From NCBI GenBank assembly GCA_036898135.1, contig CM072513.1, positions 82,080,799 through 82,144,798 of the forward strand: a stretch of DNA of 64,000 nt, written 5' to 3'. A program made the translations under genes and the position numbers. Positions 22,577 through 32,900 of the stretch are shown here, in pieces. Every line of letters begins with the position of its first letter. The stretch's first letter is position 1. The notes under the pieces were generated by a model. That model was given only the letters and a program-made list of their open reading frames with translations, was not told the DNA's origin and searched no databases. Source of the stretch: Oncomelania hupensis (Eukaryota; Mollusca; Gastropoda; Littorinimorpha; Pomatiopsidae).

Positions 22577-23677
22577 ATGGAGAAGTCCCCCAACATTTTC
22601 AAGCACTTAGACCGACTTCGAGCAAGTGGTGAAAGGAAATGGGACACACTGCCCGATACAGCCGACCTGCCTCCCATGCCCGAGGGGTTTGACATTGACA
22701 AGTTTAATCGTGGACGTCAGTTTTTCCAACACAATCTGTTTTCCTGTACGTTTGGTATGGTCTTGTCCCTGGTCTGTGGCCTCAGCATCGTCAATCTGCT
22801 AGATCCCCTTGTGTTTACTGGGAAGTCAGACACCCCTGTCAAATCTCTGCGCCGTTACATCAGAACGTTTCTTCATGTGCTTAAGTGGCATTTTGGCAAC
22901 GTGTGGGATCCTGCGACTCAGGCTTATGCATCTATCGTTCAGGTGCGGCAGCAGCATAACGTTGTACGTAGAGCCATGATGGGGGCTACAGCAGCCAAGG
23001 CCATGGGTTGCAGTGTACGCACATCTAAAATAGGTACAGAAATGGTAAGCAGTGAACACTCATCTAAAATGGGTGCAGAAATATTCAAAGAATCCATTAG
23101 AGTGGACAGAAGCAACTGTATTACGAGTGAAGATTTAAGTACGGCAGGTTCAGAAAGCAGCAAGGTGTGGGTGTCGCAGTACGACATGTCGCTGGTGCAG
23201 TGTGGCTTCATGGGTTGTGTCGTCATGTACCCACACTGTTTAGGCATTGGCTGTACAAAGGACGACTTGTCTGATTATTGCTACTTCTGGTCCACCATCG
23301 GCTACTTGCTGGGCATCTCCCGTGACAACAACATCTGCAGCTCTGACTTCGCTTGCACAGTCAGCATATGTCAAGAAATTGAAAACGATATTCTAATCCC
23401 CGCCTTGCAGAACCCTCCTGAGAAGTTCCAGGCCATGGCTGAGGCGTTCGTGGATGGAATGAACCTTTTGTTTGGGTTTAGGCTTCACAGCTTGCAATCA
23501 TTCTTAGCTTTGGTATACACTTTCATGCATCGACCTCGACCCAAACTTTCAATGGCTGATAAAATACGGCTGCTGTTTCTGAGGGTGGTTTTTGTGTGTG
23601 TCAAGTATGTGCCACTGTGTAGGACTGCTCTCAACAAAGGTGTGTCTTTGGCCTTTAACACCAAATCTATGACATAA
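22577..23677 (+). CDS. mpaB/DUF2236-type ER-bound oxygenase-like protein
   Basis: Single coding exon of 366 residues. A polypyrimidine tract and cttcag acceptor end at 22572, four bases before the ATG, so the 5' UTR is probably spliced. The frame is open further upstream, but that part reads through the polypyrimidine tract. Near residues 45-100 are RGRQFFQHNLFSCTFGMVLS (a membrane-like segment) and the TGKSDTPVKSLRRYIRTFLH block. Later come QYDMSLVQCGFMGCVV, FWSTIGYLLGISRDNNIC and a helical C-terminus. These blocks are typical of the mpaB/rubber-oxygenase (DUF2236) family, whose fungal member mpaB acts as an ER-bound oxygenase; animal paralogues are uncharacterised. A low-complexity Ser-rich insert (about residues 145-195) separates the two halves. 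The substrate cannot be inferred. Confidence 0.85.
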   Translation: MEKSPNIFKHLDRLRASGERKWDTLPDTADLPPMPEGFDIDKFNRGRQFFQHNLFSCTFGMVLSLVCGLSIVNLLDPLVFTGKSDTPVKSLRRYIRTFLHVLKWHFGNVWDPATQAYASIVQVRQQHNVVRRAMMGATAAKAMGCSVRTSKIGTEMVSSEHSSKMGAEIFKESIRVDRSNCITSEDLSTAGSESSKVWVSQYDMSLVQCGFMGCVVMYPHCLGIGCTKDDLSDYCYFWSTIGYLLGISRDNNICSSDFACTVSICQEIENDILIPALQNPPEKFQAMAEAFVDGMNLLFGFRLHSLQSFLALVYTFMHRPRPKLSMADKIRLLFLRVVFVCVKYVPLCRTALNKGVSLAFNTKSMT

Positions 23678-23739
23678 GTTTAATCAGCATTATTAGGCAT
23701 TTAGGGGATCTCCGTTGGCTCAATGGCTAAATAATGGAA

Positions 23740-24070
23740 GCATTGAATGTTAAGCCGTAACATTGCAGCCCATACAGGCAATGGTTGAAAGCCCATTGAT
23801 GACCTCAGTACTGGAAACATAAATATGACCATCAAACCCAGTTGGCTCAGTGGTGTACTCAGCTACAAAACACATTGAGCATTGAATGTCTGTGCATGCA
23901 GCCATTCCATTGTAGAGACTTTAAAGATCCTGATGCCCATGTCCTAAAGGGATGAGTGCCAGCTAGCACTAGGTCATTTCTCCCCCATACCTGGTTACCC
24001 AGGAATGTGCTCATTTATCTGGGCATCTGACTGTGCATTCAAAGGCTACAAGTGGGTCGTCTTAGGCATT
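23740..24070 (+). repeat. SINE-like repeat, family S1, opposite orientation
   Basis: The block gactttaaagatcctgatgc followed by catgtcctaaagggatgagtg is the reverse complement of the S1 core in the other copies. Boundaries are approximate. Confidence 0.7.
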
Positions 24071-24300
24071 TTGAGTGAGATCCTCAATGGGCTAGTGCCT
24101 TGACCAGCTGTTGAGTCAGATCCTGACTGGGCCAGTGCCTTGACCAGCTGTTCCCTGACTGGGCCAGTGCCTTGACCAGCTGTTCCCTGACTGGGCCAGT
24201 GCCTTGACCAGCTGTTGAGTCAGATCCTCAATGGGCCAGTGCCTTGACCAGCTGTTGAGTCAGATCCTCAATGGGCCAGTGCCTTGACCAGCTGTTGAGC
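24065..24300. repeat. Tandem repeat, mixed 31- and 40-bp units
   Basis: About six units all contain ccagtgccttgaccagctgt. Two spacer types alternate (ttccctgactggg and tgagtcagatcctcaatggg), so the array is a mixture of two unit lengths. Confidence 0.92.
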
Positions 24301-24329
24301 TCCACCCCCCACCAACAAAAATTGTTTGG

Positions 24330-25540
24330 ACAATTTAGCAAATCTGTGCGAGATGAGTCCTAAATAGTCCAAAAATGACATTTAAAAACAATATATTGTG
24401 TCCCGGTCCAACGTCTGTCTGTGCAAAACTTGCAGGTGGAATAATATCTCAGAACCTTTTTGAGCTATCACAACCAATGTTGGTAAGATGGTGTATATCC
24501 ATGAGACCTCCAAAATAATTAGTGAATATATAATTTCACGTCAAGGTCACAGGGTCATCAAATGTTAGTCAACAAATTACAATTGTTTACAAAATTTCAC
24601 TTTTTTCCAAAGCTAATATTGAACTTATGATTTTTGTAATGCATGCTAGATATCAATGAGACACACATACTTTGCAAATTTAATCGGTTGATATAGGAAC
24701 TTTGAAGTGACCTTGACTCCATTGCAGTGATCTTGAAGGTCAATGTCATTTTAAGCCTTGCAAAAATATTTTTAAAGTGTCTCATTGTACAATGGAATGG
24801 AGGGCGTGGCTTAATACAACTGCTGCTGTAGTTTAATTGATTCAGTGTATGTGGGGCTTCTGCTGTAGTTTATTGAATCCTACATCAGTGTATTTGGGGC
24901 TTAATACAACTTCTGCTGTAGTTTATTGGATCCTACATCAGTGTATTTGGGGCTTAATACAACTTCTGCTGTAGTTTAATTGATCATACATCAGTGTATT
25001 TGGGGCTTAATACAACTTCTGCTGTAGTTTAATTGATCATACATCAGTGTATTTGGGGCTTAATACAACTTCTGCTGTAGTTTATTGGATCCTACATCAG
25101 TGTATTTGGGGCTTAATACAACTTCTGCTGTAGTTTAATTGATCATACATCAGTGTATTTGGGGCTTAATACAACTTCTGCTGTAGTTTAATTGATCATA
25201 CATCAGTGTATTTGGGGCTTAATACAACTTCTGCTGTAGTTTAATTGATCATACATCAGTGTATTTGGGGCTTAATACAACTTCTGCTGTAGTTTAATTG
25301 ATCATACATCAGTGTATTTGGGGCTTAATACAACTTCTGCTGTAGTTTAATTGATCATACATCAGTGTATTTGGGGCTTAATACAACTTCTGCTGTAGTT
25401 TATTTGATCATACATCAGTGTATTTGGGGCTGGTGATCAAAGTCAGTATTCCGTTGCATTTTAATGCCACCATTTCATAGTTTTTCTTTTCATGTTAAAT
25501 ATTGCAAGTTCCATAAGGATCATTTAAGACATTAACCACC
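24330..25540 (+). repeat. Dispersed repeat family R, copy 1
   Basis: From gatgagtcctaaatagt near 24352 to gttccataagga near 25510 this region matches 49390-50350 in order: a tgtgcaaaact block, atgagacctc, tcaaggtcacaggg, caaatgttagtcaa, the ctgctgtagttta motif and the terminal block. The match is diverged. This copy is longer mainly because of a 53-bp tandem array. Its nature (old LINE or DNA element) is unknown. Confidence 0.75.
24815..25430. repeat. 53-bp minisatellite array
   Basis: About eleven units, each with cttctgctgtagtttaattg, a gatcatacatcag block and a tgtatttggggcttaatac block. Unit length of 53 bp was checked between 24981 and 25034. Units are nearly identical; some have tattggatccta in place of taattgatcata. 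A single related unit lies at 50138-50180. Confidence 0.95.
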
Positions 25541-26150
25541 ATGACATTTGGTGCTATTGTTGAATGTGTTGAGTGCTTGTGAAAAGTCCTAATCAGGTCA
25601 CTGTAGATCACGTGTCTTTGAAGTTAGTGTAGCAGCTTGTGTATTACAGGGTATTGGATAGGTCTTTGTCTAATGGTGTGTGAAGGGGGATGGGAGGGGT
25701 AAGAGAGGGAGTTCTCTTGAAATTAATTAATAATTTTAATCAGGAAGTGCTTGCAGCATTTTGAAGACTTAACAGCCTTTGCAAGCAGCTACACGATAGT
25801 CTATCATCATCATCACATATATCATCATTACAAATATTTACTTGATATTCTGTCAACAGTATGTAGTGATGAAGTAGTATGTTAAACATGCATTATGTGT
25901 ACCACAACCACTAGAGAGCAGTTACCTTACTCTCACCTGTCAGTTCTGCTGCATGTACAATAATAATACATAATTATATTTAGTTGTTTTGTTTCTTGGT
26001 TGCACCAGAGATCATCTCTTATGTTGTACACATACTGCTTGATGTCATCCCAAGTTGTAGATTTTTAAATAATGACAAATGATTGTATGGTTTATAAATA
26101 TCGAATGTGGAGTCCCACATTTTTAAAACAGCCCAAGGTCTCCACGATCT
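25541..26150. other. Stretch without recognised features
   Basis: Unique AT-rich sequence with short CATCAT runs near 25805. No coding or repeat feature can be supported. Confidence 0.4.
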
Positions 26151-26164
26151 AAAGCATGTCTGGC

Positions 26165-27530
26165 ATATGCCTTACAGAAGAACAAGAAGTCTTGGAATAG
26201 ATGAACAGAGTACTGTTCTGACCTGTACAACCACACACCAAACGGAGACCCATCCGTTGTTGCATGGCACTGGAACAGAGAGGAAGAAGAAATCCTCCCA
26301 ATTCTCCGAGAAGTTCAGGCAGCAGTGCAATCGCTGAAGAAGGGGAAGTCAGCGGGGGTGGGCAACATACCCGCGGAATTGCTTCGAGCAGGAGGAGAAG
26401 CAATGATTAACGTCCTCACCATTATCTGTAACAATTTTTGGCTGAGTGGGGAGTGGCCTACACCATGGACCCAGTCACTTGTCATCACTCTTCCCAAAAA
26501 GGGCAACCTTCAGCAGTGTGAAAAACACGGGGCAGGGTAGCTCAGTTGGTAAGAGCGTTTTGCTAGTAACCGAAAGGTCGCTGGTTCGAATCCCAAATTG
26601 GTCAACGTGTGATCATATTATTTTCCCCTTTACCAACTGGCCCGCTGGTGTCAGTATAAATCGGTCCAGTAGTCACCTATATGCGAAAGTGTCGTGTGAC
26701 TATAATCTACAAACAACAGTGTGAAAATTACTGCACCGTCAGCATAAGGGGTAGAGCAAGCTCCAACCTCCGTTTTGCGGATGACATTGATAAATTGGCT
26801 TGAGAGGAACAAGAACTTTAATAGTTGGTACCCAGGCTTGACACCACCTCCAGAGCCTATGGAATGGAAATGAGTGCAGAGAAGACCAAAATGATGACCA
26901 ACAACACCAATGGCATCAACATGGACATCAAAGTTCAAAGCCAATCCCTCAACACGGTGCATAGCTTCAAATATTTAGGAGCCATTGTTTTAGAAAATGG
27001 GTCCCGATAGAAAGTCCTCACCAAGATCGCACAAACAACTGCTGCACTGACAAGGTTGAAGCATTTTGAAAAACAGGACCATCAGTCTACACTCCAAGGT
27101 AAGGCTGCTGAGCTTCCTTGTCATCCCATATGCTTGCACAACATGGACCCTCACAGCAAACCTACAACGAAGAATACAAAGAATGGAGATGAAGTGCTAC
27201 AGAAGACTTTTGGGCATTTCCTATACCCAGCAAATCACCAACGATGAAGTCCGACAGATTATCACACAAGCCATTGGACAACACGATGACATGCTCACAG
27301 TGATTAAGAAAAGAAAATTCCGATGGTATGGCCACGTCGCCAGAATACCAGGCCTTGAAAAGACCATCCTGCAAGGCACGGTACAAGAAGGAAGAAGAAT
27401 TAGAAAGAGGTGGGAGGACAACACTCGAGAATGGACGGCTTGACACTGAGCGAAGCCATGAGGGTTACTGAGGATAGAGAAAGATGGAAAATGCCCCAAC
27501 GACTTTCGAGTTACAGGATAGGATAGGATA
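26165..27530 (+). mobile_element. RTE-type LINE copy E, deleted and interrupted
   Basis: Plus-strand RTE beginning before the KKGKSAGVDNIPAELL-like block. An S2 SINE is inserted at 26525-26716. After it, ttactgcaccgtcagc joins directly to the FADD-box region, so roughly 450 bp or more of RT are deleted, apparently at a cagtcagca-like microhomology. The copy continues through LQRRIQ and RWYGH to a (GGATA)n tail near 27510-27530. Multiple stops; not functional. Confidence 0.88.
26525..26716 (+). mobile_element. tRNA-derived SINE, family S2
   Basis: A plus-strand copy of the SINE at 3358-3547 with A box TAGCTCAGTTGG and B box GGTTCGAATCC, ending CTACAAACAA. An 11-bp target duplication, cagtgtgaaaa, lies at 26514-26524 and 26717-26727. 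Confidence 0.93.
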
Positions 27531-28831
27531 GCAACATGACTTTGTAAATTTGCTTGATGTTTTCGATGTTGGGTTTTGCCTTTTCAGTATTCTGTAAGAG
27601 GAAAGAAGACTCGGAGACACACGGAGAGAGAGCGTGTTTGTTATATGAGAGAGTGTGTATGTGTTCAATGTTAGATGTATTTTGTAACTATTTCACACAG
27701 AAAGTGGCGGACATAAGGGCCGCTCTTGATAGCCATGAGATCCCACTCATAAACCCATTCTCACCTTCCCTCACCACCGCAAAGATGGAAGTTTTTCAAC
27801 CAATAACAGAGCAAGAAGTCAAGAAAGTCATCTTAAGCTCAAAACCAACATCTTGCTCTCTCGACCCCATTCCTACCCCCTTGTTGATAGAGAATCTTGA
27901 CCCTCTACTCCCGACCATTACCCACATTATCAACGAGAGTCTGTCCTCTGGTGTTGTTCCGTCTGTGCTCAAAGCGGCTGTCATCAAACCCCTCATTAAA
28001 AAGCCAAGTTTAGACAAAAATAATCTAAAGAACTATAGACCTGTTTCAAACCTCTCCTTCCTGTCCAAAGTCATAGAAAAAATTGTTCTCAAACAACTGT
28101 TTGCCTACCTATATGATAACGCTTTACTTTGCCCCAACCAGTCTGCCTACCGATCCTTCCACAGCACTGAGACAGCCCTCCTAAAGGTAACCAATGATCT
28201 GTTGCTTGCCTTAGATAATGATAACGTCTCCATTCTCACCTTATTAGACCTCTCAGCCGCCTTTGACACAGTCGACCATCACATTCTCTTTAACACTCTT
28301 CAACACTACTTTAGAATCTCTGGCTCGGTCCTGGCTTGGTTCCACTCATATCTTTCTGACAGATCACAAGCAGTCACCGTCGATGGCTGTTTCTCCAGCA
28401 CAGCAGACTTGGTGTGCGGCGTGCCTCAGGGTTCCGTTTTAGGGCCGGTGTTATTCACTCTGTACACCAAGCCACTGCTTCTCCTGCTTAGAAAGCATGC
28501 TGTTGAGAGTCAGTCATTTGCAGACGACACACAACTGTATAAATCCCCCCCCCCCCCTCTCTCTCATTAATTCCACTGTTCAGACTTTGGAGAACTGCAT
28601 CACAGACATTAAGTCATGGATGACACTCAACAAGCTTAAGCTTAACGACGATAAAACCGAAGCCCTCTTCATTCACAAGCACAACACCTCCTCCTCACTC
28701 TCGCCTCTCCCAACATCGCTTACAGTAGGGCAGACCTGCCTACCTACAATACTTTAAATCAGTAGCAAAAGGTCCAGTTTTCAGTAGCAAAGCCAGGTTT
28801 TCAGTAGCATGCACAACCGTCGATGTAGGAC

Positions 28832-29409
28832 TGATTGATTGATTGATTTATTGTTGCTTTAGGTCCAGCGGACTCCTCCGAGCCAAATCAGGACCGGACA
28901 ACCCCCGATCCGCATAAAAGATCTGCTGAAACAACCCTAGTGGGAAAATTGAACGCCCTCCACCGGCCAGTCACTTTACAATAAAGACATCCCACGCGGG
29001 GGACGGCTGAGGGTTTACCTCAACTACGCGAACCCCCGGTTACAAAAACAAAATAGAATACAACCTTCATTACAAATTATCAACGAAACATATACATATA
29101 AAATGCCTATATTGCTAAATACTAACATCATAGGAAGCCCTAGTGACCACCCAGCAGAAAGCGTCCAACACTCCCAAGCTGATCCAACAGACCTCATACA
29201 CAAACAAGGAGTCTTGTCCCGGAAGAGTTTTAAAGAAAAAAGGTAGGTGAATGGCCTAGCGAAGAAGAAGATAGTATAGCAGAGTGATAGAACAGAGCAT
29301 TACTGAGAAAGAGCAAATGAGAAAGACAGCGACAGTGGGAATTTAAAGCACTAAATTTCCAGAAAGTGGGGATACTATTTATACTGACCCCCCGGCACCC
29401 CAACGGGGG
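28832..29409 (-). mobile_element. Repeat family T, 578-bp copy with target duplication
   Basis: Flanked by a perfect 11-bp duplication, cgatgtaggac, at 28821-28831 and 29410-29420. On the minus strand it starts near CCCCGTTGGGGTGCCGG, carries TATAAATAG 30 bp in, and ends in CAACAATAAATCAATCAATC. The variable target duplication and simple tail indicate a retroposon. No ORF and no clear A/B boxes, so it is either a non-tRNA SINE or the end of an unseen LINE. Confidence 0.88.
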
Positions 29410-29559
29410 CGATGTAGGACGCCACGACAAGTTAATTGTGTACTTAAAATATATATTTTAACATTGAAAACGTTTTGAGAAAGCACAAAATCAGTCTCTA
29501 CCTGCCTCAGCACACATGATAAGAAATACAATACTTGGTGCCGGGGTTTACTATTTACT

Positions 29560-29771
29560 TTCGCAGAGTCAGCATAACAGCTCTTGAGTTTAACACGGTC
29601 TTCTTTGGTCAGATGCCTGTTTAAAATGCCATCTGGCTGACTCTTCACCACCATCAAAGCCTCTATAGTGTCCTCTCCCAAGCTTGCTCTTTGGTCAGTT
29701 CTGTTCTTCCTCACACATGAGAAAACTCTTTCGCAGTGAGCACTTGAGTGTGGAATTGTGAGGATGGACAC
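29560..29771 (-). pseudogene. hAT transposase C-terminal (hATC) remnant
   Basis: The open frame gives IPHSSAHCERVFSCVRKNRT and RASLGEDTIEALMVVKS, the hAT family dimerisation domain with its conserved CERVFS-like motif. The rest of the transposase is missing. Its position close to the left end, on the minus strand, fits the orientation of the N-terminal fragment in the related copy at 62849-63085. Confidence 0.82.
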
Positions 29772-29900
29772 CCCGTTTTAACAAAGGGAAATAGAAACGG
29801 AGCCTTCTGATTGGTCACGCCCTGGCTGCATCGTGTACGATGGACTTTAGAAATAGCGGAAGTTCTACTTTCTACGCGCACAATTGGCTTGAGACAAACC

Positions 29901-32900
29901 TATCCTATCCTATCCTATCCTGTCCCATAACCCGAAGGTCGTAGGGGCACCACAGATGATCGCTTAACCAGCATACTCCATCTTTCTCTGTCCTCAGCAG
30001 CCCTCATGGCTTCGCTCAGTGTCAAACCAGTCCATTCTCGAATGTTGTCCTCCCACCTCTTTTTCGGTCTCCCCCTTCTTCTACCTCCTTGCACTGTGCC
30101 TTGCAGAATGGTCTTTGCAAGGCCTGATGATCTGGTGACGTGGCCATACCATCGGAGTTTCCGTTTCTTCACCACAGTGAGCATGTCATCGTGTTGTCCA
30201 ATGGCTTGTGTGATGGTCTGTCGGACTTCAACGTTGGTGATGTGTTGGGTATGGGAAATGCACAGAAGTCTTCTGTAGCACCTCATCTCCATGCTTTGTA
30301 TTCTTCGTTGGAGATCTGCTGTGAGGGTCCATGCTTCGCAAGCATATAGGAAGATGGAGATGACCAGAGAGCGCAGCAGTCTTACTTTGGAATGTAGACT
30401 GATGGTTCTGTCTTTCCAAATGGGCTTCAACCTTGTCAGGGCAGCAGTTGTTTGTGCGATCCTGGAGAGGACTTCCTGTCGAGACCCATTGTCTGACACA
30501 ATGGCTCCTAAATATTTGAAGCTGTGTACTGTGTTGAGGGATTGGCCTTGTACTTTGATGTCCGTGTTGATGCCAGTGGTGTTGTTGGTCATCATTTTGG
30601 TCTTCTCTGCACTTATTTCCATTCCATAAGCTCTGGAGGTGGTGTCAAGCCTCTGTACAAGCTGTTCAAGTTCTTGTTCCTCTCCAGCCAATCCATCAAT
30701 ATCATCCGCAAAACGAAGATTGGAGATTGCTCTGCCCCCTATGCTGACTGTGCCTTCGTGATCTGCAAGAGCATCTGACATGATGCGCTCTAGGAAGATG
30801 TTGAAGAGTGTTGGAGAGAGTAGGCATCCTTGACGCACACCGATTGTTGTTCTGAACCAGTTCCCGATGACGCTGTTATGGAGGACTGCACTGGTAGCCT
30901 TGTCATACAGGCTTTTGATGACTTCTATAATTTTAGGGCTGATGTTGTACACTTTCATGGTTGCCCATAGAGCTGCATGCCAGACTCGGTCAAATGCCTT
31001 CTTGAAGTCTATGAACACATGATATAGATGTTGTTGGTGCTGTAGGTATTTCTCACAGATTATTCTGAGGTTGAAAATCTGTTCAGTGGTACTTCGCCCT
31101 GCCATGAATCCTGCTTGTTCTTCAGCTATGATTTGTTCAGCTTGTGGTTTCAACCTGTTGAGTATTATTTTCAGGAGGACCTTGCTGGGATGGCTGATGA
31201 GGCTGATGGTGCGGTAATTTTCACACTCCTGAAGGTTACCTTTTTTGGGAAGAGTGATGACAAGCGACTGGGTCCATGGTGTAGGCCATTCCCCACTCTG
31301 CCAGATCTTGTTACAGATAATGGTGAGAGCATCAGTCATCGCTTCTCCTCCTGCTTGTAGCAGTTCCGCTGGTATGTTGTCCACTCCCGCTGACTTCCCT
31401 TTCTTCAGCGATTGCACTGCTGCCTCAACTTCTTCCCGGAGAATTGGGAGGATTTCTTCTTCTTCTCTGCTCTCGGGACATGCTAGAACTGATGGGTCTC
31501 CATTTGGTGTATGGTTGTAAAGGTCAGAGCAGTACTCTGTCCATCTGTCCAAGACTTCTTGTTCTTCTGTAAGGCAAATGCCAGACTTGCTTTGGATAGT
31601 GGAGACTTTGGGCTGTTTAACACTTGTCAGCCGCTTCACAGTCTGGTAGGCCTTCTTGCTGTTGTTCTTGTTCAGATTGTTCTCTATTTCCTGGCATTGA
31701 TCTTCTATCCAGTTCTCCTTTGCTGTGCGCATGCCTTTTCGGATGTCATTGTTGATTTTTCGGTAGACATCAGCTCCCTGTGAGGTGTTCTTTTTCTTTT
31801 TTAACTCTCTTCGTTTATCACACAGATCCAAAAGTTCAGGTGTGATCCACGGCTTCTTCTTTGGTCGGTGCTTGCCAAGGATCTCAGTGGCGGCATCTGT
31901 TACAGCTGAGTTGAAGGTATTGGTCATGGTGTTGACATCTACTTCGCCTGCCCCCAAAATAAGCAGTGGTGCAAATTTCCCTCCAATTGTGGCCTGAAAT
32001 ATTTTTGCCACCTCCGGGTCTTGCAGTTTGTCCAGGTCGAACTTCAGCCTAGTGCACTTTGCTGTATTTACTCTCTTCAAATGGAGCCGGAAAGACATCA
32101 TCACGAGATCGTGGTCACTTCCAATGTCTGCTCCTGGAAAAGTGCGTGTCCTGCCAATGTTGATGCTTGATCTGAAGCGTTTCTTGACCATGATGTAGTC
32201 GATCTGGTTGTGATGTTCCCCGCCGGGACTGTGCCATGTCCATCGTCTGGATTTTTTGTGGAGACCAAGCGTGTTTGCCAGTACCAGATTGTTGTATCTG
32301 GCAAACTCCAATAGCCTCAGACCCCTGTCATTTGTCTCGTTGTTGCAGTGGGGTCCGCATGTGTCTCCCCAGTTGTGGTGCGCATCTTGGCCAACCTTGG
32401 CATTCCAGTCGCCTTGCACTATGACTATGTCCTTCTTCGGCACTTGGTCAAGGACCGCCTGTATATTTTCATAAAAATCCTCCACTTCGCTGTCTTCATA
32501 GTCTGATGTTGGGGCATAGGCCTGGATGATGGTAATGTTGAAAGGGGTTGCTCTCAGACGGATGGTAATGAGTCTACTGGAGACTGGGCGGCAACCCATG
32601 ACAGTGGCTAGAATGTTCTTGTGGACCAAGAATCCAACGCCGTGTTCGTGCCTGTCATCTCTACCGCTGAAATAGAGCTTGTGGCCTTTGTCAGTCGTTG
32701 TTTCACCTAGGCCTTTCCAGCGCAGTTCGCTGATACCTAGAACGTTCCATCGATAGTGGTCCAGCTCGTGGGCCAGTTCTTCTAATTTTCCTTCCGCAGT
32801 TAGGGTCCTGACATTCCAGGTTCCTATGACGATGTTGTTTCTCGTGCGGATCTTGCTAATTTGTCCATCAGTAGCATACTTTTCACCTCCGTCCTGGTGG

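Noticed and set aside
24065..25430. CRISPR-like arrays
   Set aside because: The 31/40-bp and 53-bp repeats are contiguous tandem units without unique spacers, in a eukaryotic genome.
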